64,000 nucleotides of DNA, from positions 50,026 to 114,025 of the forward strand of contig JAJFGO010000035.1 in NCBI GenBank assembly GCA_021776095.1, in the 5' to 3' direction. Below, one piece after another: positions 52,929 to 62,181 of this stretch. Under the pieces are notes generated by a model that saw nothing but the letters and a program-made list of their open reading frames with translations, was not told the DNA's origin and searched no databases. The translations under genes were made by a program, and so were the position numbers. This stretch comes from Kiloniellaceae bacterium. GTDB taxonomy: Bacteria > Pseudomonadota > Alphaproteobacteria > Kiloniellales > J153. Position 1 is the first letter of the stretch, and the number at the start of each line of letters is the position of its first letter.

Positions 52929-53020
52929 GACTATCGGACCACAATATAAGGTGCTGATATATAGAGGTTTTATAACGTATTTTATGTATCTGAATCGGGG
53001 CGACCAGGAGCTATCGTACG

Positions 53021-53341
53021 ATGCTCATAAACGCCGCTAGTCCACCATCGCCCGCGCGGGCTACGACACCGGAGGTTGTAGTACGCGAGGCCCAACCCGC
53101 GCCCGAATCTAAGAGGGCCGCGGCACCGCAGGCGCGCGTCAAACCGCCGCCGTCGCCAGAAAGGCCGTCGCAATACCGATTGGTCTACGACAAGGAACTA
53201 AGCCGGACCTTCATCCAAATTGTCGATCGGGAGAGCGGCGAAGAAATCTTGCGTTTCCCGCCCGAGGAACTGGTCCGTTTCATCGACGACAGTATCCGCC
53301 GCAGCTCCTCCGCCGGCTTACTCGTTAACCGCTCCGTCTAG
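53021..53341 (+). CDS. FlaG-like flagellar protein
   Basis: The 106-residue product has a Pro/Ala-rich N-terminal half and a C-terminal FlaG domain, YRLVYDKELSRTFIQIVDR, then EEILRFPPEELVRFIDD. FlaG influences filament length and usually sits near flagellin genes. AGGAG lies 10 nt before the ATG. It is apparently a single-gene unit. Confidence 0.82.
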   Translation: MLINAASPPSPARATTPEVVVREAQPAPESKRAAAPQARVKPPPSPERPSQYRLVYDKELSRTFIQIVDRESGEEILRFPPEELVRFIDDSIRRSSSAGLLVNRSV

Positions 53342-53647
53342 GTCGGGCCCAGCCCTCGTAGGGCTTCGTCCCCGGCGGTCCTTCCCTCTTCCCATCCGGC
53401 AATCCTATTCCCCTGCCCTGTCACAGGGTAATTCTTGCCGACTCGGTCCTGACAATTCGTCGGTATCTGCCAAAGGCCTGCGGTGCCAAGGTCTGTTATC
53501 GGGCGGATATGGCGCAATTTTGGGTGCTTGGAGGGCATCCCCGGTTGGCATGGCATTCGCATAGAACTGGGACGGGCGGACAAATCGGACGGCCATACGC
53601 GCATGGCCATCGTTCCGCCGACCTGAATGACCCTTGGGAACCCAACT
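53342..53647. other. Intergenic region upstream of flgK
   Basis: About 306 nt without a credible gene. It contains the sigma-54 promoter for flgK at 53546-53560. Nothing else is recognisable. Confidence 0.5.
53546..53560 (+). promoter_or_regulatory. Sigma-54 promoter upstream of flgK
   Basis: TGGCATG-GCAT-TCGC has the GG and GC of the -24/-12 elements and differs from the flagellin 2 promoter by one base. It is 87 nt upstream of the flgK ATG. Confidence 0.65.
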
Positions 53648-55702
53648 ATGTCACTACTAGGCGCCCTTCAATCGTCGCTTTCCGGGCTTCAGACCGCTCA
53701 AGCCCAGATGCTGATCACATCGAACAACGTCGCCAACGTGAATACGGAAGGGTATACCCGCAAGTCCGCAGCGGCCGTCACAAGGACTGTGGCCGGCGAG
53801 GCAGCTGGGGTACAGCTATCCGACATCCAGCGAACCGTGGACGACCGCCTGCTACGCCAGCTCCAGGACCACATCGCGCGCCTGAGCGGCCAAAAAGTCC
53901 AAGATGGCTATCTGCGCGAGACCCAGATCCTGTTCGGTTCGCTCGCCGACAATTCCTCGCTCGGCCACAACTTGACCCAGCTCGGATCGGCCCTGGAGGC
54001 CCTGAGCACCAATCCGAGCAGCCTGACCAACCGGAGCACCACAGTCGAATCCGGTCGCCTGATGGCAAGCCAGCTCAATTTCATGAGCGCCAACCTGCAA
54101 CAGATGCGCGCGGATGCCGACCGCCTGATCGAAGATGCGGTCGGGACGGTCAATACCCTGCTCAGCGATATTCATAAGCTCAATCAGCAGATCGCCGTGG
54201 CGCGCGCGGCCTCGGATACCAGCCCCGACCTGGAAGACGAGCGCGACCGCCTGCTCAGCCAGTTGGCGCAAGAGATCGATATTCAGCACTTCACACGAAG
54301 CTCCGGCGAGGTCGTTATCCTATCCGGTGCCGGGCGGGGCCTGCTGGACTCCGTGCCGGTCACCTTGGTCCATAGCGCGGCCGCCCAACTCAGCCCCACA
54401 ATCACCCTGGGCAGCGGAATCAGCGGAATCACCGTCGGCGCGGCCGGGCCCGACATTACTTTGGAGATCGCCGGTGGCCGCTTGGGCGGCCTGATCACGA
54501 CCCGGGACCAAAACCTGGTCGATCTCCAAGCCCAAATCGACCGGCTGGCCGAGGTGCTGCGCGATACCGTGAACAAATTGCATAACGACGGCACGGCTTT
54601 TCCGCCGCCGCAAACCTTGACCGGAACGCGCGTTGTGGCGGCCGCCGACTCGCCGGCCATGACCGGCCTATTCCGGGTCACTGTGGTCGATACCAACGGA
54701 GTCACGGTCGAGACTAACGACATCAATCTCGCCACCCTAGCGCCCAACAACATCGGTGAGTTGGTCGCCCAAATGAACGGCATGGCCAACGCCACCGCGG
54801 CGATTAACGCTAACGGTCAGGTCACCCTATCGGCGACCGGCGCCAACCTAATAACCATCAACGAGCTCGACAGCGCCGTCACCACCGGCAACGTTACTTA
54901 TGGCATGGGTCAATTCCTGGGGCTCAACGACTTCTTCGACGGCGGACCGGATTTCGCCAACTACATGAGCGACCGGGTCGCCAGCGATACCGCCGCCATC
55001 GGCCTGGCCGGCACTCTGTCATTCGATATTGCCGGCGCGACCACCAACGTCGGTTACGTCGTCGGCGACAGCCTGACCGATATCGCCACCGCGATCACCG
55101 CCGCGCTCGGCGGCCCCAACATCACCGCCAGCGTAGTGCGCGAGGGCGACGGATACCGCCTCCAGATTACCGACGCCGACAACGACAATTACACGATCAC
55201 GGATTCTGGAACCCTGACCAGCCAGATCAACCTGAGGGCCGGCACCGCCGGAACTGCGCAAGGTATCGCGGTTCGTCAAGCGATCTTGCAGAACCCGGGA
55301 TTGGTCGCTCACGCCGAATCGAGCGGCGCCTCGCCCTTGGCCGTCGGGGACATCGCGGTTTCTTCCGGCGACGGTTCGATCGCCCGACAGTTGGCCGATG
55401 CCTTCACCAGCAATCAAAGCTTTTCCGCTGCCGGCGGCGTGCCTCAGCGGACCACCACACTGTCCTCTTATGCCGCGGAGATTGTCTCGATCAACGCCGC
55501 GCAAGCGAGCAACATCAGTGGGCAGATTGCCACCGGGGAGAGTTTCCGCATCGCACTGGAGAACCAGATCGCGACGATTAGCGCCGTCAACTTGGACGAG
55601 GAACTCGCCAATATCATCGTGCTCCAGAATGCCTACGCGGCCTCGGCCCGGCTGACCTCGGTGATTTCGGACATGCTCGACATCTTGATTGAACTAGGCT
55701 GA
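53648..55702 (+). CDS. flgK: Hook-filament junction protein FlgK
   Basis: The 684-residue protein begins MSLLGALQSSLSGLQTAQAQ with LITSNNVANVNTEGYTRKSA and ends EELANIIVLQNAYAASARLTSVISDMLDILIELG, the paired N- and C-terminal helices of FlgK (HAP1). The large central part is variable and Thr/Asn/Gly rich. It joins hook and filament. I chose ATG 53648; the frame extends seven codons upstream without support. Confidence 0.95.
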   Translation: MSLLGALQSSLSGLQTAQAQMLITSNNVANVNTEGYTRKSAAAVTRTVAGEAAGVQLSDIQRTVDDRLLRQLQDHIARLSGQKVQDGYLRETQILFGSLADNSSLGHNLTQLGSALEALSTNPSSLTNRSTTVESGRLMASQLNFMSANLQQMRADADRLIEDAVGTVNTLLSDIHKLNQQIAVARAASDTSPDLEDERDRLLSQLAQEIDIQHFTRSSGEVVILSGAGRGLLDSVPVTLVHSAAAQLSPTITLGSGISGITVGAAGPDITLEIAGGRLGGLITTRDQNLVDLQAQIDRLAEVLRDTVNKLHNDGTAFPPPQTLTGTRVVAAADSPAMTGLFRVTVVDTNGVTVETNDINLATLAPNNIGELVAQMNGMANATAAINANGQVTLSATGANLITINELDSAVTTGNVTYGMGQFLGLNDFFDGGPDFANYMSDRVASDTAAIGLAGTLSFDIAGATTNVGYVVGDSLTDIATAITAALGGPNITASVVREGDGYRLQITDADNDNYTITDSGTLTSQINLRAGTAGTAQGIAVRQAILQNPGLVAHAESSGASPLAVGDIAVSSGDGSIARQLADAFTSNQSFSAAGGVPQRTTTLSSYAAEIVSINAAQASNISGQIATGESFRIALENQIATISAVNLDEELANIIVLQNAYAASARLTSVISDMLDILIELG

Positions 55703-55716
55703 CGAGAGATCATGCC

Positions 55717-56907
55717 ATGACCCGCGTTACGACCTTCGCCCTGCAACAGATGACGCTGTACCACACGTTGAATACCCAGGCGCGCGCCGCCGACCTCAGT
55801 GTGCAACTCGCGTCGGACAAGAAGTCTCAGACCTATTCCGGCATTTCCCAGGACGCGCTGCGCCTGGTATCGCTGGAAACCCGCCGCGCCGAAATCGCGC
55901 AGTTCACCATGAACATCGGCCGCGCGGAGCAGCGACTAAAGCTTATGGATACCACCGTCGCCTCGGTCGAGGAGCTGGCACTGGAACTGCGCGACACGCT
56001 GGATCGCATCTTGCAGCAACCGGACGCGACCGGCGGTAACCTGCAACAGATCGGGATCAATATTCGCGACTCCATCGCCGGGCTACTGAACACTCGCAGC
56101 GGCGATTCCTATCTTTTCAGCGGCACCCGCAGCGACCGCCAGCCGATCGACCTAAACGCCGCCGGTTACAACGATGTCTCGCTCATTGAAGCCGATGGAA
56201 CCACCGTCGACAGCACTTTTTACGAGGCGTACTACACCCAGGTTCTGGGCAACACCCTGCCCTTTGCTCAAGGCTCGTTCTACAACCAGATATACTTCGA
56301 CAAGAACGGCGTGGCACCGACCGTCCCGGCACCGGTCGATGCGGACAACCCGACCCTGACCGAGTTCAACGCCGAAGATCCCGGCCTATGGCAATACTAC
56401 GTCGATCGGCTGAATTCAGCGCAGATGCTGGCGACCCCAAAGATCGACTACTACCAGGGCAATGCCCAGGCCAACGTCGTGCGCGCCGACGCACAGGTCG
56501 ATGTGACCTACGACGTGCGCGCCGATACTTTGGCGTTCCAGCAGATCCTCACCGCCGCCGACGCCATCGCCAACCTGCCGAACGGCGATGCTACCGATGT
56601 CAACGAACGGGCGATCATCACCAAAGCCCGGGACATGATTAAGGAAGCGCTGGAGACCCCGTCCGGCGCCGGCTTCAATTCGGTTACCCAAATCCGTATG
56701 AATGTCACCTGGGCGCGCCAGACCCTGGAGAATACGCTGGAGCGCCACGAGAGCTTCGATGCCTATGCGGAGGGCATCATCACGGATATAGAAAACATAG
56801 ATCCGGCCGACGTCATCGTCAGGCTGCAGAGCGACCAACAGGCGCTGGAAGCCTCTTTCAGCATGCTGGCGCGCCTGCAATCGTTCAGCCTGCTCGAATT
56901 TATCTAG
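55717..56907 (+). CDS. flgL: Hook-filament junction protein FlgL
   Basis: The 396-residue protein has flagellin-like ends: MTRVTTFALQQMTLYHTLNTQARAADLSVQLASDKK-type start and LQSDQQALEASFSMLARLQSFSLLEFI at the C-terminus. It is HAP3, between FlgK and the filament. It begins 14 nt after flgK. Confidence 0.93.
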   Translation: MTRVTTFALQQMTLYHTLNTQARAADLSVQLASDKKSQTYSGISQDALRLVSLETRRAEIAQFTMNIGRAEQRLKLMDTTVASVEELALELRDTLDRILQQPDATGGNLQQIGINIRDSIAGLLNTRSGDSYLFSGTRSDRQPIDLNAAGYNDVSLIEADGTTVDSTFYEAYYTQVLGNTLPFAQGSFYNQIYFDKNGVAPTVPAPVDADNPTLTEFNAEDPGLWQYYVDRLNSAQMLATPKIDYYQGNAQANVVRADAQVDVTYDVRADTLAFQQILTAADAIANLPNGDATDVNERAIITKARDMIKEALETPSGAGFNSVTQIRMNVTWARQTLENTLERHESFDAYAEGIITDIENIDPADVIVRLQSDQQALEASFSMLARLQSFSLLEFI

Positions 56908-56982
56908 GGGCCTTAACGCCAGGGCCCGGGCTGCCATAACCTGGCTTCGGGCCGGGGAACACGCCTGCCGTCGACCAGGCCG

Positions 56983-56997
56983 TTAATCGCGCGTTAA
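56983..56997. promoter_or_regulatory. Perfect CtrA box
   Basis: TTAA-TCGCGCG-TTAA matches the CtrA consensus at all eight positions, 45 nt upstream of the unassigned gene at 57043. It is the best match in the window. Confidence 0.6.
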
Positions 56998-57042
56998 CGG
57001 GCTGGGTGCATCATGCCATGGTAACCTAAGGTCAGGTAGACC

Positions 57043-57867
57043 ATGGCAATCGATTTCGTAGGCAATATATTCCCCAACGTTGCGGGCCGGTCGCTGGCTT
57101 TGCTGGCGCAGGTGACGGCTGCGCCCAAATTCGAGGTGAGCTTCGCCGCGGCGCAAGAGACCGCCGTTAAACGCTTCAACGAGGAACTAGAACAATTCCA
57201 GAGCGCCGATTTCGGCCGCTCCAGGACGGCCCTGCTGCGCACAAAGGTGATCAGGCTCGAGGGCAGCCTGGAGTTGGCAACAACCTTCAAGGCCCATAGC
57301 TCCACCAATCGGCAGACCACCAAAGATATTCTCGATCAATTGGGCGAGCTTCGCGTCCTCGCCGATCCCAGCACGACCGCCGCTTTCGATACAAAGCGCG
57401 ATGAGATCCTAGCCAACATCGACAAGCTGCTGGCCGCGAACATCTCAGGCTTGGGGGCCCCGGACGGTTTAAGGAACCTGAAAGTCCAGGCAGAAGCCGC
57501 GATACAGGCACTGTCCACCGCCGACGCGGCTTCCGCGACGGCGGCCCAGGCGACGATCGACGGTCTCGTGCTGGATTTCTCCGCAAAGCTGGAAATTCTC
57601 GAGCTCAATCAGGATACGGCATCCACCTTGGTAACGAGCTACGACCGCCTCCTGGGTGAACTTGGCCTGAAGATCGAAGACGTCGAAATCGACGAGCGCC
57701 AGCTAGGGATCGATCGTATCAAGGAGCTCGAGACCGAGCTGGCCCGCGTCTTCAGCTTCCTCTCACTCAGCTTCGAGGGCTCCCAGAACCTGGGAAATTT
57801 CGTCGCCGAAAGCACGGTCCTCAGGAAAGAGCTGGATCCGGGATCCGTCCTCAATCTGTTCGCCTGA
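57043..57867 (+). CDS. Unassigned helical protein beside flagellin genes
   Basis: The 274-residue product has no motif I can name. It is strongly helical (AAQETAVKRFNEELEQFQ, ILDQLGELRVLADPST, IDRIKELETELARVFSFLSLSF) and ends SVLNLFA, resembling the NILALFR tail of the adjacent flagellins. No signal peptide is seen, so export through the flagellar apparatus or a cytoplasmic role are both possible. Position between flgL and flagellin 1, with a perfect CtrA box upstream, ties it to the filament stage. Confidence 0.8.
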   Translation: MAIDFVGNIFPNVAGRSLALLAQVTAAPKFEVSFAAAQETAVKRFNEELEQFQSADFGRSRTALLRTKVIRLEGSLELATTFKAHSSTNRQTTKDILDQLGELRVLADPSTTAAFDTKRDEILANIDKLLAANISGLGAPDGLRNLKVQAEAAIQALSTADAASATAAQATIDGLVLDFSAKLEILELNQDTASTLVTSYDRLLGELGLKIEDVEIDERQLGIDRIKELETELARVFSFLSLSFEGSQNLGNFVAESTVLRKELDPGSVLNLFA

Positions 57868-57939
57868 CTGGCCGGCCGGCCGCCAGCGTGAACCACGCCA
57901 ATTGTCGTATTTCCTACAACATCGGGCAAAGCCCGATCC

Positions 57940-58115
57940 CGCAGGGCATTTATAGTAAAATTCTAATTTATAGTATATTACTATCAGAACATAATTAATA
58001 AATATTATCATTATTCGTAGTTAATATACATAAACCAAGTATATAATTTCCTATATACATAAATAAACACTTCATTATTTGACCCTATAAATATCACTAC
58101 TTAATACGGGTCAGA
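57940..58115. other. Extremely AT-rich tract upstream of flagellin 1
   Basis: About 175 nt consist almost only of A and T, for example TAATTAATAAATATTATC, in a strongly GC-rich neighbourhood. It fills most of the 301-nt gap before flagellin 1. It may act as an UP element, a curved or easily melted promoter, or a silencer-binding site. No -24/-12 promoter is seen in it. Confidence 0.7.
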
Positions 58116-58168
58116 ATGACTCGGGGACTAGAACGGTCCTTTCACATCTTCAGAATGGAGAATCCACA

Positions 58169-58999
58169 ATGGCTGGAGAAATTACCCTTTCCGCTTCCGC
58201 CCGGTCTTCGCTGCTGTCGCTTGGTAACACGAGCGACCTGATCGACCGGACCAACAACCGCCTTTCCAGTGGCCTGAAAGTGGCCAGCCCGATCGATGAC
58301 GCCAAGGTCTTCTTCGAGGCCAAGTCATTGACTGACCGGGCCAGTACCCTAACCGAAAAGAAGGACGGCATCGACCAGGGCATTAGCTCGCTCAGCACGG
58401 CGCTCGAAGCCGTGGAGGCGGTCGACTCCCTGGTTCGCCAGGCCAAGGGTATCGCGCTGGCCGCCAAGACGGCGACCGGCACGGAACTCACCTCGCTGAC
58501 GACCCAGTACGCCGGCATCCGCACCCAGATCAACAACCTGGTAACGGACTCTACCTACCAGGGCCTGAACTTGGTCGCCAGCACCGGCACGTCATCCCTG
58601 ATTGTGTCCTTCAGTAACTTGACCGCCAGTCAGCTCACCGTCGCCTCGGTCAATCTGCTGGTGGGCACCGGCGGTGTGGGCCTAGGTATCACCTCGCAGG
58701 CAACATTTACTGCAGGTTCCAGCATCGATGCGGCGATCGCGCAGCTCGACGCGGCGATTACCACCCTGCGCGGTAACGGTCAGACGCTGGGTTCCAACGT
58801 CGCCTTGCTGCAGACTCGCCTGGACTTCACCGAGAAATACGTGAACGTCCAGGAAGAGGGTGCTGGCAAGCTGACCCTGGCCGATATCACCGAAGAGGGT
58901 GCCAACTTGGTGGCCCTGCAGACCCGGCAGCAGCTCGGTATTAACGGGCTCTCCTTCGCCGGTCAGTCCGAGCAGAACATCCTGGCCCTGTTCCGTTAA
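58169..58999 (+). CDS. Flagellin 1
   Basis: The 276-residue flagellin has the N-terminal D0/D1 part (TSDLIDRTNNRLSSGLKVASPIDDAKVFFEAKSL) and the C-terminal part (LLQTRLDFTEKYVNVQEEGAGKLTLADITEEGANLVALQTRQQLGINGL, ending NILALFR). The central variable region is minimal. It is exported and forms the filament. GGAG lies 8 nt before the ATG, and an intrinsic terminator follows. Its promoter seems different from that of flagellin 2. Confidence 0.97.
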   Translation: MAGEITLSASARSSLLSLGNTSDLIDRTNNRLSSGLKVASPIDDAKVFFEAKSLTDRASTLTEKKDGIDQGISSLSTALEAVEAVDSLVRQAKGIALAAKTATGTELTSLTTQYAGIRTQINNLVTDSTYQGLNLVASTGTSSLIVSFSNLTASQLTVASVNLLVGTGGVGLGITSQATFTAGSSIDAAIAQLDAAITTLRGNGQTLGSNVALLQTRLDFTEKYVNVQEEGAGKLTLADITEEGANLVALQTRQQLGINGLSFAGQSEQNILALFR

Positions 59000-59030
59000 A
59001 CCGCACGGAACACAGTCGGTTTCTTCCTTC

Positions 59031-59057
59031 GGGGGCGCTTCGGCGCCCCCGTTTTTT
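59031..59057 (+). terminator. Intrinsic terminator after flagellin 1
   Basis: GGGGGCGC-TTCG-GCGCCCCC forms an 8-bp stem with a UUCG tetraloop, followed by G and seven T. It is a textbook factor-independent terminator 32 nt after the stop codon. Confidence 0.93.
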
Positions 59058-59178
59058 TGCGCGACCGCCCGGCAAGAATTACCCCGCGCCCGGGCAAAGC
59101 CTTCCCCCGGGCCGTTAAGTGGCGCGCCGAAGCCAAGGCAGTAATATGTAACTAATTGTTTTTATTGACGTCCCGTAA

Positions 59179-59193
59179 TGGCATGGCATTTGC
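59179..59193 (+). promoter_or_regulatory. Sigma-54 promoter of flagellin 2
   Basis: TGGCATG-GCAT-TTGC matches the consensus TGGCACG-N4-TTGC with one change. It lies 58 nt upstream of the flagellin 2 ATG. Confidence 0.8.
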
Positions 59194-59251
59194 GTTTAAG
59201 GGTACAGATAACCACCGGCACGCCTAGCCAAGCCATAATGGGAGCCGAAAG

Positions 59252-60073
59252 ATGGCGACTGATCTTAATCTATCCGCGGCGGTCCGCGAGAACCTGCTGG
59301 CCTTGAAGAGTACCGAGATCCTGATTGCCCGGACCCAGAACCGGCTGTCCACGGGGCTCAGGGTCGCCAGCCCGATCGACGATCCGCGGATCTTCTTCGA
59401 GGCCAAATCGCTCGGCGACAACGCGCGCGACGTCGGCGAAAAGAAGGAAGGCGTCGACCAGGGCATCAGCTCGGTCAAAACCGCCCTGGAAGGCATCGAG
59501 GGTATCGATGGGATGGTCCAGCAGATGAAGGGCCTGATCATCAGCGCCAGAACTGCGACCGGCAACGAATTGACCTCGCTGGTCAACCAGTACAACACCC
59601 TGCGCACCCAGGTCGACAACCTGGCCAGGGATGCGAACTATCAGGGCCTCAATCTGATCAACGGAACCGGCTCAACACTTGCGGTCCAATTCAGCACCGA
59701 CACCACGAGCTTCCTGAACATCGCCTCTGTCGACCTGCGGGTCGCAACCACAGGCATGAGCATCTCGACGGCAGCGAGCTTCAGCGTGAGCTCCAATTTG
59801 GACGCGGCCGCGGCCGAGATTCAGGCCGCCATCGGCACCCTGCGCGGCCAGGCTCAGTCGCTCGCCTCCAATATCGCGATCCTGCAGACCCGGCTCGACT
59901 TCAACACGTCCTATGTCAATCTCCACGAAGAGGGCGCGGGCAAGCTGAACCTGGCGGATCTCACCGAAGAGGGCGCAAGTTTGGTCGCCCTGCAGACCCG
60001 GCAGCAGCTTGGCATCAATTCCCTCGCCTTCGCCGGACAAGCAGAGCAGTCGATCCTACAGCTCTTCAGGTAA
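59252..60073 (+). CDS. Flagellin 2
   Basis: The 273-residue paralogue shares the flagellin 1 ends (ILIARTQNRLSTGLRVASPIDDPRIFFEAKSLG and LTEEGASLVALQTRQQLGINSLAFAGQAEQSILQLFR) and a short central region. It has its own sigma-54 promoter. A multi-flagellin filament, as in Caulobacter, is likely. The glycosyltransferase-like gene follows at 60178. Confidence 0.97.
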   Translation: MATDLNLSAAVRENLLALKSTEILIARTQNRLSTGLRVASPIDDPRIFFEAKSLGDNARDVGEKKEGVDQGISSVKTALEGIEGIDGMVQQMKGLIISARTATGNELTSLVNQYNTLRTQVDNLARDANYQGLNLINGTGSTLAVQFSTDTTSFLNIASVDLRVATTGMSISTAASFSVSSNLDAAAAEIQAAIGTLRGQAQSLASNIAILQTRLDFNTSYVNLHEEGAGKLNLADLTEEGASLVALQTRQQLGINSLAFAGQAEQSILQLFR

Positions 60074-60177
60074 GGTTTCTTTAACCACGACGGGGCGATA
60101 AAGGAGCACCAGCACATCCCATCATCGTTCGACAAGCCGGGGCGTGCCTAGGGCATCTAGCTTCGCGGAATGATCCT

Positions 60178-62157
60178 GTGCTGACACCGTCGCCTCGAGA
60201 CCCAAGACCGAGCCCGGTTCTCGCTCCGAGCGAAACCGACTTGGCGCTTCGCGAGGCCGCGGAGGCGCTGGACGCCGAGTGGCACGACGAAACTATCCTT
60301 GCATGTGAACGGGCGTTGAAGGCGGATGCCGGGTGCGCCGAAGCCTTTCTCTTGCTCGGCCTCACCCATTTCGATTTGGACGAGCCGACCAAGGCAGTCG
60401 AAATCATCGAACACGCGCACAAACTCAACCCATTGATGCTGGAATGCGTCGACGCCCTAGCGGCGATCCTGGTTCGCATCGGCAAGGTCGGCGAGGGCTT
60501 GTTCTACGCCAAACTGGCGACCACCCTGGCACCGCATCCGACCATCAGAAATCTTCTGCCACAACGCTATGGCACGTTCTTCAAGAACTTCGAAACCGGG
60601 GATCCGCGGAGTTATTTTCACCGCGCCGGGTATAGCTTCGAGGCCGGCGCCTTTGCCGAGGCGGCCGCGCACTGCAGGCGCCAGCTCGAACTGACGCAAG
60701 GCGATCCCGAGACCCTTCGCCTCATGGGCCGGGCCAACCTAAAAATGGGCCAATTCGAGGCGTCGATTTCGGCCTTCCATGCGGCCCTGCACGCTAGTCC
60801 GCCCGAGGCTGGCGACCTTTTCAGCTTGGGCACCGCACTTCGCGCCACTGGGCATAGCGAGGAAGCCGGGGCCTGCCACAGCATGGCGCTGTCCCTATCC
60901 CCCGATGATCCGGTTCTTCATTCCGCCGTGGTCGCGGAACTGACCCGCCGGCCGGGCACGGAGGCCGGGCGGATCGAGGCGGCCCACCGCGAATGGCGGT
61001 CGCGGCACACGGTCGGCATCACGCCGCGCGCGCCGGCACCGGCGGACCCGCAAGACTTGGAGCGTCCGCTACGCGTCGCCTATTTATCAGGCGCCTTTTA
61101 CCAGAACGACTTCATCGAGCTGTTCGAGCCGATCTTGCGCCTGCACCGGCCCAAGCATGTCACGGCCTATTGCTACAGCGACACGAGCTACGTGGACTTA
61201 ACCACCGAAGGCTTGATGGGCGCGGCGACCAGGTGGACCGACATCGCCGGGATCGACGACGAAACCGTTTGGGAGATTCTGCGTGGCGACGAGATCGACA
61301 TCGCGGTCGATCTCAGCGGGCATTTCGAAGGCGGACGGCCGCTGGTCTTCGCCCGGCGCCCGGCGCCGGTAACTCTTTCCTGGCTCGGCTACCCGCACCC
61401 GCTCGGCTTGCCTGGGGTGGACTACTTTCTGACCGACGAGATCGCCTGGCCGGCCGCCGCCGAGGCACCAGAGTCGGGTCAGGAAATCTGGCCCCTGCCC
61501 CGCGCGCCCCTGGCTTATATCGCCCCCACCAACATACCCGATATCGGTCCGCTGCCCGCGACCCAAAGCGGCGCTGTCACCTTCGGTGTGAAATGCGATC
61601 TGACCTTGATCACACCCGCGCTGATCCGCGACTGGGCCGAAATGCTGTGGTCCCAGGACAACACCCGCCTGTTGATCTGCAACCGCTTCGATCAGGACGA
61701 AGCCAGCGTTCAGCGGGTCGCCGACCTGTTTTCCCACTTCGGCCTGCGCACCCGCATGGACGTCGTGAATATGGCCGACAACTTCATGTCGGACTTCGCC
61801 TTCTACGATCACGTGGACATCGCTCTCGATACCGGTTCGTGCGATTCCCTGGTGGAAAATTGCCGGGCGCTTTGGATGGGCGTCCCGGTTATCGGTTTGG
61901 CCGGTGACCATCACGGGGCGCGGCTGGGCACGAGCCTTTTAGCCGGCGCGGGCCGTTCGGACTGGAGCGTCGAATCGACGCTGGATTTTGCCGCCTTGGC
62001 CGGGCGCCTGAGCGGTGACCTCGCCGAACTGGCCGAGTTGCGCGCGACCCTGCGCGATCAAGTTCGCCGCTCGGCACTCAGCGATCCGGTCGGCCTCTAC
62101 GGCGCCCTGGAGGTCGCCTATCGGGAGATGTGGCGACGCTGCGCGGCGGGCGCCTAG
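60178..62157 (+). CDS. TPR O-GlcNAc-transferase-like (GT41) glycosyltransferase
   Basis: The 659-residue protein has N-terminal TPR-like repeats (residues of about 20-260; AFLLLGLTHFDLDEPTKAVEII, LMGRANLKMGQFEASISAFHAAL) and a C-terminal SPINDLY/OGT-type catalytic domain (LRVAYLSGAFYQNDF, APVTLSWLGYPHPLGLPGVDYFLTDEI, DIALDTGSCDSLVENCRALWMGVPVIGL). The usual G-x-x-S-x-N-x-x-G stretch is altered. It probably transfers a sugar to flagellin Ser/Thr. The GTG at 60178 is the first in-frame start and its ribosome site is weak. Confidence 0.87.
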   Translation: MLTPSPRDPRPSPVLAPSETDLALREAAEALDAEWHDETILACERALKADAGCAEAFLLLGLTHFDLDEPTKAVEIIEHAHKLNPLMLECVDALAAILVRIGKVGEGLFYAKLATTLAPHPTIRNLLPQRYGTFFKNFETGDPRSYFHRAGYSFEAGAFAEAAAHCRRQLELTQGDPETLRLMGRANLKMGQFEASISAFHAALHASPPEAGDLFSLGTALRATGHSEEAGACHSMALSLSPDDPVLHSAVVAELTRRPGTEAGRIEAAHREWRSRHTVGITPRAPAPADPQDLERPLRVAYLSGAFYQNDFIELFEPILRLHRPKHVTAYCYSDTSYVDLTTEGLMGAATRWTDIAGIDDETVWEILRGDEIDIAVDLSGHFEGGRPLVFARRPAPVTLSWLGYPHPLGLPGVDYFLTDEIAWPAAAEAPESGQEIWPLPRAPLAYIAPTNIPDIGPLPATQSGAVTFGVKCDLTLITPALIRDWAEMLWSQDNTRLLICNRFDQDEASVQRVADLFSHFGLRTRMDVVNMADNFMSDFAFYDHVDIALDTGSCDSLVENCRALWMGVPVIGLAGDHHGARLGTSLLAGAGRSDWSVESTLDFAALAGRLSGDLAELAELRATLRDQVRRSALSDPVGLYGALEVAYREMWRRCAAGA

Positions 62158-62181
62158 TCAGGTAAGGACGAACGGACCGGC

